Notes under the pieces: model-generated | Told to the model about the DNA's origin: nothing | Databases searched by the model: none | The model's input: only the letters and a program-made list of their open reading frames with translations | Shown: positions 47,001-59,000 of the stretch, piece after piece | How positions within the stretch are numbered: the first letter of the stretch is position 1 | How the letters are laid out: every line of letters begins with the position of its first letter | NCBI GenBank assembly: GCA_963575645.1 | Contig: OY754469.1 | Location: 45,094,753-45,158,752 of the forward strand | Reading direction: 5' to 3' | DNA length: 64,000 nucleotides | Source: Xanthostigma xanthostigma | Taxonomy: Eukaryota; Arthropoda; Insecta; Raphidioptera; Raphidiidae | Position numbers and translations under genes: made by a program

Positions 47001-50000
47001 ACTGTTTACAAAAATAATCTATATAGGTCTAAATTAGGTAGATTTTATAATAACTAGGGGGGAGGATGGTGGGGTGGGAAATCCCAACTCATAGAAACAA
47101 AACAAAGGAAGAACATTCTATTCATTAAAAATTAAACTTTAGGTTTAGTAAAGGTGATGTGGAGATGTCTTTTTGATCATTTAATAGATTGGATGAATTT
47201 TTGAGTTTGTTAATTTCCAAAGCTTCCAATAGGTTTAATTTTAAACCTTTCTGTTCTACACTAGTAACAAAAATTAAAGGATATAAAAAAAAATCTAAAT
47301 TTTTGGGTAATATTCAACGAGCTGTAACTCCGAGGGAAATGATTGTACAGAAAATAAAAAAAAAGCAAATTATAGCTCCAAGTATCTAGTTTTCAGGTAT
47401 GACCATGAATTTTTTTTTTTATGTTTTAGTCTGGAGAAATTTTAAAGAAACTACCAAAAAAAAAATTTTCCAAATTTTTTCTTGTCTAAAAAAAGGTATA
47501 CGGACTTCAAAAAATTTTTTTCCATCATTCCACTCGAAAACTCTCGTAGAAAATTTAATGCCCTTTAATTTGATGTACTCATGAAGCCTGTACGATGATT
47601 TGCCGCAGAGTTATCGTCAATCAAAGCCAAAAGCATCTTTTTAACTTTAATAATCAATAACTCTGGAAATAATGATCGTATAGAAAATCGATGGGGGGTT
47701 TTGAAAACTTCACAATATTCCCTATAAGATACTGTGAATGGCTATTGACGAAAAAATTTTTTTCGAAGCAAAAATCTTGATTGAAAAAAGGATAAAAATT
47801 TGCGTAATTAAGGATATTTGGATAAATTGGTATAACTTTGGATAAAATGGATGAACGAAGGATATCGTCAGTAATTTTTCAACCTTAAAGTGTCCTGAAA
47901 AATCCCTGAAAAATTCAAAACGATGCGATTTTTTTTTTCTTAGTGCCCCGAAGCTTCAAATTTATTGTTTTTGCAAAAATCACCATTATGGGCAATTTTT
48001 CAATTTTTATTCATTTTTTCAATGAAAAAAAATTTTTTTTATCGATAATCTGTATTTTTTCGATCGAAAAAATCGTGTTTGTTAAAAATTAAAAAAAAAA
48101 AAATTTAATTTTTTTCAAAAATTTTTTTTTCGAAAATTTTTTTTTTCAAAATTTTTTTTTGTTAACGTCTTCAGAATGCTCCATTATTGTCAAAAAAAAT
48201 TAACTGGATTTTTTTTACCACTGCAACTGCCTTAGTTTTAAATGTCAACTTAAAAAATCAATAAAAAAAATCGATATACCCCCCAGTGGATGTCGGCTTT
48301 TCTTCACACTAAACGTGAATTTGAAGCTTCGGGGCACTAAGAAAAAAAAATCGCATCGTTTTGAATTTTTCAGGGATTTTTCAGGACACTTTAAGGTTGA
48401 AAAATTACTGACGATATCCTTCGTTCATCCATTTTATCCAAAGTTATACCAATTTATCCAAATATCCTTAATTACGCAAATTTTTATCCTTTTTTCAATC
48501 AAGATTTTTGCTTCGAAAAAAATTTTTTCGTCAATAGCCATTCACAGTATCTTATAGGGAATATTGTGAAGTTTTCAAAACCCCCCATCGATTTTCTATA
48601 CGATCATTATTTCCAGAGTTATTGATTATTAAAGTTAAAAAGATGCTTTTGGCTTTGATTGACGATAACTCTGCGGCAAATCATCGTACAGGCTTCATGA
48701 GTACATCAAATTAAAGGGCATTAAATTTTCTACGAGAGTTTTCGAGTGGAATGATGGAAAAAAATTTTTTGAAGTCCGTATACCTTTTTTTAGACAAGAA
48801 AAAATTTGGAAAATTTTTTTTTTGGTAGTTTCTTTAAAATTTCTCCAGACTAAAACATAAAAAAAAAATTCATGGTCATACCTGAAAACTAGATACTTGG
48901 AGCTATAATTTGCTTTTTTTTTATTTTCTGTACAATCATTTCCCTCGGAGTTACAGCTCGTTGAATATTACCCAAAAATTTAGATTTTTTTTTATATCCT
49001 TTAATTTTTGTTACTAGTGTATATGTAAAATATCAAAATTATTATTAAAAATGTGTTTTTCTAACTTTAAATGATCGGCATAAGTAGAGTGTTTATTATT
49101 TTGAGTAAATGAATCTTGGTGGTCTTTTATTCTTGTTTTAAATGCCCGACCCGTTTGGCCAATATAAGTTTTTGGACATGAACCGCAATTTAATTGGTCA
49201 ACTCCACTTTTATTATCTTTGATAGTTTTATCCTTATTGTTTTTAATGATTGAGCCTAGATTATTGTTAGTTTTATAAGCTATTTTAATTTTATGTCTAT
49301 TAAGAAACCGTTTAATATTATCACTAGCTTTTCCTAAATATGTTAAAGATTTGTAACTAAATTGTTCTTTAGATATGGGCATGACTTCTTTTAACGCATT
49401 ACCTATTAAGTATCATTTTAGAATAAATCTCATCAATCATAATATTATGATTATATCCGTTATTAACTGCTATTTGTTTAATTAAATTAAATTCTTTCTT
49501 GAAATTTTCAGTAGACATAGGGACATTAATTAAGCGGTGGACCATGCTAAAATATGCTGCTAACTTATGATGAATCGGGTGGTTAGATTTGTAATTAATA
49601 GTTTGGTCAGTGTGGGAAGGTTTATGGTATATCGAAAATATCGATATACCATGACTGATTGCTGTCGCGTTGCATCGTTTGCGGACGACCTTAAGGTTGC
49701 CGAACACGGTCCTCTTTTTTTGAGCGTTCGGAGTTTAAGTACATTTCTAAATTCAGATAAATATTGCGTTATGGCGTTATTTCTCTTTTTGTGGGCGTCA
49801 GAATAGATATAAGAAAACTAAATTTAGTCGAAAAACGGCGACTTATAAGTTAAACATATAGTTTTAAAAATAAAATGGGTTGCAACATACAAAGGCACTG
49901 ACAGATTATTTTTTTATTAATGACTTTATGAGACATGGAAGAAACTAAAAATTTGGCGACCTGAAACAGCGGAGCGTCGATGTATACGCCAGTCGCTGGA

Positions 50001-53000
50001 ACGACGCCGGCGACGGTAGCAACCTGTTGCTTACTTTCACTGCACCACTATTCGGTGGCAGCTACTGACTGTTGTACACTAGAAGCGTGTGCAATACTCT
50101 TTCCAATAGAAATAAGAGAGTAAGGTCCTACCGAAATCATACAAATAAATCTAAGAATTAATTGTTATAATTGGATCTCTCTCTGTAATATCGTTTAATA
50201 TATTTTTCTTCATACCTCGATCGAAAGTGCATACTTTCGGCATCAATTGTAAGGCAGAAAGTCGAACATTTACTCCTTGGTGGGATTACACGCTACAATA
50301 CGGGAATTTCGTACTTTCGTGCGACAGTAAAACAAAAACAATTAATCAACTGTTGTTTAGATGTCGTTTCTCTAGCAACTCTATTACATTTTAGCTAATA
50401 GTCGCGAACAGCTGTCATTCTTGTTTTTACGTATAACCTCAAAGCTTCTTGCTTGGAATTTATCTGTGTTTTTATGTAATTAATTAATGTATTTATTAAG
50501 CGAGGTATGAATAAAAATAGTAACACCACACTGGCCGAAAGTGTGACACTTGCCCCTCGCGCCATGATGCCCTCGGCTTCGCCTCAGACATCATGGCGCA
50601 CAGGGCAAGATTATCACACTTTCGGCCCTTGTGATGTAATATACTATTGTATGATACTTAAACGGATAAACGTGTTTCCAAAAAAAATTGTACCTATTGG
50701 TGTCATTACAATAATTTACGTGTTCCAGCGTGTAGATGTGAGAATAAATTACCAGACCAATTGTCCGTCTGTATCAAGCCAGAAACAGCCCATTATGATG
50801 AAACTCGCTGTACTGGGTACTATTAAAGTGAATGGCACATTTTATTTGTATAATTTTACGTACGAAACGGGATATTTATGTGAGCCAAAATTTATCGTCA
50901 CTCGATATAACGACAAACTCCTTAAAACGTCGAAATTAATCTATACTCTCGAACCCAGTAGACCTTTCGAATGCGAGTCGGGTGGTCCGAAGCAGTTCGC
51001 TCGATTTAATAATTTGGCGAGCACAAACTAGACATTGAACTTCGTTTTAGATATTTTGTGCGACCGGTTGCGCCTTTGATAAATCTATCGTGTTTAGGGA
51101 ACGCCGAACAAGACATTATTGTGTGTGCGCGCGCGCGAGACAAGAGCGGGGAGGAGTTGAACTGCTCCAGTAGTTTTGTAAACCTGTTGTGTCTTCTGTG
51201 TCAACCGCGTCAAGGAGACGCGCGGCGTTCATCGACCCGCGACCCTACGGGCCGGTCGGTGCGCGATGGCTGCATCGCCTGCTGCGGCAACATGTTCGAT
51301 CTGCAGGTTATAGACACAGACAGGCAGGTCTGTCTGAAAACCCAGACCGAAACATACACCGCTGCCGAACCAACTGTTAAATATGCGTACAGAACTAATC
51401 CATGCATTGGAAGCTCTTGGATCTCGTATGGATTGATATCGTCCCAAATTCGACAATTTTGTTTGTTCACCTACCATTTCTCATCGCTGAAGATGATTTT
51501 TTTTATGAACGTTGCCCGAACTAATTTTTAGTTGCTATTTTCAAGATACAGAGGTCCAGTTTATTTTTTCGAGTTATGAAGGGAAAATATGTGCCGAAAT
51601 GGCTTGTAGGGACTCACTGATTATTTCGACTTACAGAGGGTTGAGATTTCGAGTAATGGAGGTTTTGGGAAACAAAACATTTTTTCGAGTTTTGGAGCTT
51701 TCAGACTTATCGAGGTTGGACTTAAAAAGGTTCTACTGTAATAACAATTATGTGTTAAACGTAAGTTTCTCGATATTATGTCATAGCTATTTGAATCATT
51801 CATATCTTCCATGCGTGCCACTTTCTAGTTAATTTCTACATTTGTTAACTTCGACATCGTCAATAAGATTGATAAATGGAGGAATTATCCGTTCATGATT
51901 GACTGTAAATCAACGGCACTCGAAACAATTGAGCGCAGATAGAAATGGAATGTTGGGAGGATTTTCTGGTTGATGATTAAAACGAACAAGTGCGAACTTC
52001 CAAGTTCCACGCCGAGTATTCGCGAATGGAGATGCGCTAGCTGTGTGGGAGCTGCTTGGACTGCTTGAGCGCCCAATGAGGAGACAAACAAAACAACGGA
52101 GAAATCGCGCATCGAGAGTTCGTTGCACCTGACGTCGGTGAGAATGTTAACTGACTGATGAATGATGATAATAGTCGATGTGTGTAACGGCCGAGGCGAA
52201 ATGCGCAATCACAGTTTGGGTAGGGGTGACGAACTCGGCGATTCTCCGTCAATTCTTCTCAATTGCAACCTAAACAATCTTATCACATTGAGATCGGGAT
52301 GCATTTGTTGCAGACGATCTGTAACAATTACTTTTTTGTTGTAATTAAGGCCATCGATTACATCTAAAGTCATATTGACCTGATAGTAAGAAAATGAGTT
52401 CAGACATCGGGCGTCCATAATATAGATAGATAGCATTTATTGTCAGTAGAGATACAAATGATCTATGTGATACGTCAAAAAAATTTCGGAAAACAAAAAT
52501 ATTATTTAAAATAATCTATGAATTCATTTACATTATAAAATGCATTTTCCAGTAAAAAATTCTTTATCTTTTTCTTGAAAACCTTTATTTCATTAATTTT
52601 AAAACTCACAGGTAGTTGCTGCGAAAATTTAGTGGGCAAAACTTAAAGACATCAATGCTTGCCATAGGTAATTTTATGTAATTTTTAAAACGAGTATTAT
52701 GATCATGACCATCCTCTGCTATATAGCAGGGGTGTTCTGATTTTTCTAAAACAGACCAGACTCTAAATGAAAAACTAAAACACATCGTCGTTGGTTCTGT
52801 AATAGCTCTTATGTGCATAATTGGCAGATTTTACGTTTTTTAAATGAAAATATTCAGGAAACGGAGCTCTATACACTAGTAATACCTCCAAATTAATTTT
52901 ACAGTAACCAACAAGGGGTAGTAACTCTTATGTGAAAAGTTGTATCAAATAATTCCTCCCATGTGCCAATCAATCCGAAATTAACATTAAATATTTTTTA

Positions 53001-56000
53001 AGAAAATACTTCGTCTTAATAATATACATGTATAGTGAAGATAAGTATGAATTAGTAATATACCTCTGAAATTGCTAGTTCTTACTATCCATTGCTGAAA
53101 TCACCACTTTTTGGCCTTTCCTGCAAATTTTACTTTTTGCACATAAGAGGTATTACAGAACCAACGACGACATACTAAATTGAAATCTTTATTTAGTTTA
53201 AACCAATTTTTTAATAAAGATAATAAAAATGGTAAATTATCTCATGAGCTTGAGGATCCAGACACCTGAGGTCTCTTGTTTTTGATTAGCTCATTGATGT
53301 CGTGTTTAAAATCCTCACTGCGGATAGATTCTGGTCGCGGGCCATATTGAAATGAAGGCATACTATCTAGTAAGGAAAATCAATATTTATCAAGAGTGAT
53401 CGAGGAAAAATTTCGATAAAGGACTTCCCGACCGCAAGGCTTGCGCTTTAAACAGAACGACAAACAATTGAGAGCTGACACTGGAAGTGTTTTTAAGAAA
53501 ATTATCCCATAAATAGCTTTCCGATCTATCTTTGCCTGGACAAGAGCAACAAATTTCTCGTATATAACTTTACTGTACTGTAGTTTAACCGGCACCAATT
53601 TAGTCCAGAAATGACGTACCGAACCATCGACTTGTTTTCCGTTTTCGCTCACTGCTCGTCCCCCCTTTGCCCGAGCGTTACAACTAATGTTACTCTGGAG
53701 GAGTCTACTTTTAGACATAGTGGTTGATGATAATATTATCAACAACAAACAACATACACAGACTTTTGGAACTTTTTTACATAATGTCGACTTCTTATTT
53801 AAAGTACGTAATACATATATTAGTCAGTTTTTTTAAACGTAAGTGCAGTTTTGGCGAATGTGTTTCAAAAATTGAAACGCTCTTTCCCCCAATTTTATTA
53901 AAAACTAATTATGTTATTTTCCTCCATATTACAGCTGCGCTTATTATATCGCTTTTAATTATTGATTATAACGAAGTTCATTTGTTTCATGTTTCGCTTT
54001 TTTTTGCAGACGGACTTGTGCGGCATCAAATGGCGTAAATTAGTGTGGGGCGGCAGCGATGGCAGTGCAGCGGCAGCGGGCGTCAACGAACCGCTCGACG
54101 ACCCGGTGTTGAGCAGCTACTCGCGCTGCCTCGCCGCCGACATCCTGTGCGTGTGGAGACGGGTGGCCGTGCCGCCGCCCCAACAGCAACAGCAGCAGCA
54201 GGTGTTCGACCTGCCAGGTCTCGCGCCTCCACCGCCGGCGCCACCGGTTGGGCATCCGCAGGCGCCGCCTCTCAGTCTGGCCGCCGCCAAGGAACTGTGG
54301 ATATTTTGGTACGGCGAAGAACCCGATCTCAGCGAGCTTGTTGCCTCAGAACTTATTACGCCCGGTGAGTAACTCCATTATGTTGCACCAGTAGTTTTTT
54401 TTTAAACGTTTGGACCGCTTAATACTCAAATGAAAAGTGAGTTTTCGCAATTTTCTGAGTCCGTTGTGAAAATTTGTACTACCTCCAAACCACGAAAGAG
54501 ATTTTAACACTAAATATACCAAAACTTGTGATGTGTCGCTCCTGGGCGAGTCGTTCATAATGAACAACTCCTTTTTCGGAGCGGAGCAAGCCGCTTTTTT
54601 TTGTGAATGACTGTCTCCGAGCGCCATTGCTCTGTGCTGAGCTATTCTGTACTGTTGCATTCACAGAGCGCACACAGCACAGGTCACAGAGGCACTAGCC
54701 CGGAGTTATCTTTGCTGAGTCATTTAATGTTGAGTAACACTGTAAGTGTAATAGTACTAAGCTTACAGTGACTTAAACCATTCACATTGACGGCCTTGAC
54801 AAAAATATAAATATTGTGACAATAAACATTATTATTGTTAAGCTTTTATTATACTTTATAGTTTATCCAAAATGCGAATAATATAAGATCAGAATCGTAT
54901 TAAAATGAGCTCAGAGCTGAGTGTGTGTATTGTGTTGTGCAATGCTAAGTGACTGCTGAGCATGCATGATGACAGTTCACACCTCTGCAGTCTGCACTCT
55001 TGTGTAGTGCGTACTGTCTGTGTCGCTCCTTTGAACGACTCAAGAATAATAAAGAATCTTGTGGTAATGGTATGTTTAGTGGGAATCGCAAAATAGTTCA
55101 GATACGTCGCTGTAGACTGTGCCTAAGTTGAATCCGTATTTCTGTCATTGGAAGAAAAGCAAACATCGAGATTATAAGTGTAAGTATGGGAAGATCAGTT
55201 TCCTTTCCAATGTAGGCTTTTCTTCCGATGTTCGACGATCGGGAGAAATACTGATCCAATGTAGGTGCAACCTTAGTTCATGCCAGTTTAACTATGGTAC
55301 CCGCAAGGGCGTAGATATGGTGGATAAAGGGGGCAATTTAATAAAAAAAATAAAACTGAAAATAATACGAATACCTGATTAAAAAATAAAATTTAGAAAT
55401 ACTTTTTGAAAAGGAATTTGTGAAATTAGTTTGGGAATTAATATTTTGCTTGACACCTTCCTTCGTGAGTATTCTTGTGTGATGTTAATAAAAGTTAAAA
55501 AAAAAAATAATTGATTTTTTTGCTATACCCAGAGATAAAAATATCTACGCCCTTGGGTACCCGACATCGTATAAGCTGCATAGGAGTTTTATGTTGGTCA
55601 AAATTTTCTTTGAAACGTTAACATAAATTGTTTATATCTATATATATTTGTTACGTATACGCAATCAGGGAAAAACTAAAAAGTCATCTAGAAACCGATC
55701 AGAGAAATTAGTTCTATAGAGAAAATGTGACAATCTGTAAAAGGTTCCCAATGTAATGGAATTATTATGAGTAATTTCGTTTTTTTGCTGGTTTTTTAGG
55801 CATTGTGTGATCCTTAGACGAGAGAATATCCAGAATTGTTGTGTCTGTCACTGATCTAAACCAGCGTTAACGCAAGTAAAATCACCAAAAAAATATTAAT
55901 ATTTCGGTGTTTCCTTTGCCGTTTCTCTGCCTTTCAAAAATCGTTGCCCAGTAGCGTGCCACAGCTCTCATGTCAGAGAGATCCGACAAATTTTAAAAGT

Positions 56001-59000
56001 TTGCGCCCAAATCGTCGCGAACGCAATCGCATTTTCAGCGCGTCGTAAATACCGAGCGCCGCTGCTGAAATACACTGCGCTCGAGCGTCCGGCGGCGCGT
56101 GTGTGTGCGCGCGATGATGGAGCGCGAGTCCTTGACGCGCGTCGCCATGGCAACGCGCGAGATGGCACCGCGACGCTCGCCTACTTCCGTCCGTCTCTGC
56201 GTTGTCGTCGGGTTGGGGCCAAGCGCGCGCGATATCGGCCGGCGTTATACAATATCGATCACGGTTGCACATCGTCGGTGTCGGACGATAGAGACCGGCG
56301 CACGCCGCCAATACGTCAGCGTCGACCGTCGCTTAGACCTCGCGGCCGTCGTCGCCCATACAAAAAAAAAAAAAAAACATTGCGCGCCGATTCCGTCGGT
56401 TGTAACGTTCAGCCCGCTAGATGTAAACGTTTAAGAAGAAAATTCACTGATCCGCGATTTTTTTTTTGTTGTCTTTTACTGGTGGACATCTGATGAGTTT
56501 GAAAATCATCAATAAAAAATTTATTTGGTCAAGTTTTTTAAGGAGGTTGAGCCGTTTTACGAAGATAATGAAAAAAATCTGAAATAAAGTTTTTTAATAG
56601 ATTTTTTTATGACAAAATTTTCTGTAAAAAATCCAAAATCATTAGGAGATTTAAAAAAAAACTTTTACATGTAGTCTTATGGAAAATATGTCAACCTAGC
56701 ATGCAAACGGTACATTTTAATTTTTTGCAAATAACCAAATAATGTCAGCAGTTCCTAAAACTAATTATGTAAAGCATGGATGTCTTACGCGTATTTTAAT
56801 ATTTTTTCCAATTTTATTAGGAAACTTTTAATCAATAAAAAAATTATTAAACTTTAGCACTTTTCGATTATGGACTTTTATTCTTGACAATTTTAACTGA
56901 ATTTTCAACTTTTTAATGGTTTAGTTTTAATTTTTATTACTTCTAATTTCTTTTTTTAATTATTTACTGCAAAAAATATGTAAAATACAGATATTTACAG
57001 AAATTTATTTTTTCTAACCTAACTTTGTACAAAAAATTCAAAAGTTAGTTCATTAAGTAAAATACTGAAATATTTAATTAATATTAAAAAAATCTTTATT
57101 TATGCCTTTATGACAATAATTTATTGCTATCATCGACTTATAACCTTTTGTAAAAATTTATTATGGAAAAGTTCCCATTTAGAATTCGACTTACTTTTGA
57201 TTGGGACTGTAACTGATCAACCTCCTTAAATATTCTCTATTTCTTATACATAGGTGACCATTTTTATCGTAACACAGTGCGGGACAGAGGGACAGAAAAC
57301 GTCTGAAATGTCTGAAAAAAGACTTCCGTACGCTAGCACCTAAATCAATTTCCCCGAATAAATGTTTATTGGGCATTACTAGTATTTGTTGTAATATACA
57401 GGGTGAGTCAGACCACCCGTACCGTTCGTTTTTTTTTTTTTCGAAAACGGTTAGTCGTAGAGAGTTGTGTCAAAAATCTGTATTATAAAAGCTCTAATGA
57501 AGAAACGAATGGTGATATTTTTTCCCCGGAAAGGTCGACTTCCCTATTAGTTTGCTCCAGAATGTTCAGAACTCCGGAATATTAAATGGCACGATAGGTC
57601 GAAAGTGGTATTGTTGAAAAGATCTTTAAAAAATAAGCAAGTTTTGTAGGACATTTTTTTTTTGTTACTGCCACCCCTGTTAAGTAATATTCGTTTGAAA
57701 TTATTAAATTTACATGTCATAATGACGTACTTAATTTTTAAAGTCGGCATTTAAAATCTAGTTACCTAATTAAACAATGCCATAAATGCTTAAACTGTTT
57801 TCCATTTACTTCTAAACACTGATGAGCTCTTCTAGATATGCTATGGGTACCTCTAAGTATTTTCCGACAAAAAAAAAACAATTGCAATTATTAAAAAAAT
57901 ATTGTGACATTTTTTATTGTTTAATTAGGGAACTAGATTTTAAATGCCAACTTTTAAAATTAAAAAAAAAAAAACTTTTAAAACAGTCCCAGGGCAGTCA
58001 ACTTGGAGCTTTGCTGACATTTTCAAGGCAATGTCGACTCTGTACACCCTGTGAACTATGTCCGTAACATCCATATCGAAGTTAAAAATCGTCTATGTAA
58101 TATGGTCACCATTAACTATAAGCAGTAATGAAGCGCTGCAACGGTGCAGTTTGATTTTACAAACCCGTCAATACGCAGCTACCGTTACGAGCACATGCGT
58201 TTTATCAAAACAAATACTACCTGAACTAAGCTGTCAAATGTGTGTTGCATCGGGGAAAAAAAGGAAAACAACAGTAAAAATATGAAAACACTAAAATAAG
58301 TAATTGTTTGAAGTTGCACTCAAATCGGAATCAAAGTAGCTTAGAAGTCAGTTTTTTAGTAAAATAAAATCGATGACGACGCCGTACCCCCCGTCGAGAG
58401 CAAGACAGTAGCGGTTAAATATTCTATTTGTTGGTACAATAGAAAGAGAGCAGCACTACGGATCACGTGTCTTGTAGCTATCTGCCCGAGCGTCGTGAAT
58501 GATGGGTTGAACAGAAAACATTTTAATGGCGCCAATACACTTTTAGAAACAGTGCTGCAAATGTGGAAATACAAAAGAAAAACTGACTGACTGCTACTTT
58601 ACTATAATGGAAAAGTCAAAGAACAAATTATTGCGATTTAGGCAATCTCGGATTTTTTGTATACATATTTGTCATAAATATTTCTATTCCTGTGAGATAG
58701 ACATCTTACGACACCGGTAATTTAAATATCGGAATATTTCTAGACGCTTCGATAACGCCCTATAGGCTATAGCTGCGACTAGTGATGTGCCGGATCGTTA
58801 AAAATGTATATCCGCGGATACGGATCTGAATACGGATTTTTGGTTTCAAGATCTTAACTTTCTTAGAGTACGCGGCGGTAAATATTGCACATCGACCTTT
58901 GGAAAGAGACTATCTGTTATGGGAAAAAGTTATTGACCTCTTTAAGAGTTAACTCTCATAACAGATTGTCTCTTTCCAAAGATCGATGTGCAATATCTCA

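Larger units (their letters stand above)
46935..49760 (-). mobile_element. Penelope-like retroelement (3' part), split by a 1.76-kb insertion
   Basis: The minus strand encodes the end of the reverse transcriptase (49707-49399: [36 protein letters not shown]). The GIY-YIG endonuclease follows (49382-49020: [24 protein letters not shown]). The 47259-49019 element interrupts it, and the remainder runs from 47256 to the stop near 47130. A terminal region with a hammerhead core follows (46951-46992). There is at least one frameshift between the RT and GIY-YIG segments, so it is not intact. RT residues upstream of 49707 are only faintly traceable. The 1.76-kb insert is excluded from this call. Confidence 0.9.

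Noticed and set aside
47399..48557. Several Lys/Phe-rich ORFs of 60-80 aa
   Set aside because: They lie in the A/T-rich arms of the 1.76-kb inverted-repeat element and occur as mirror shadows on the other strand.
50507..51031. 174-aa ORF in MED13 intron 1
   Set aside because: It starts in a MITE end and reads through a hairpin; I recognise no domain and see no splice structure. A tblastn search and RNA-seq would settle it.
51058..51531. 157-aa Cys-rich ORF with overlapping ORFs on both strands
   Set aside because: The region is a CpG-rich island where stops are rare in all frames, and the sequence has no recognisable motif.
53962..54372. 136-aa ORF starting in the intron before MED13 exon 2
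   Set aside because: Only the part after the acceptor at 54009 is coding; the upstream residues come from intron read-through.
56099..56493. 130-aa and 111-aa Arg-rich ORFs
   Set aside because: They overlap each other and antisense ORFs in a CpG island. Composition explains the openness.
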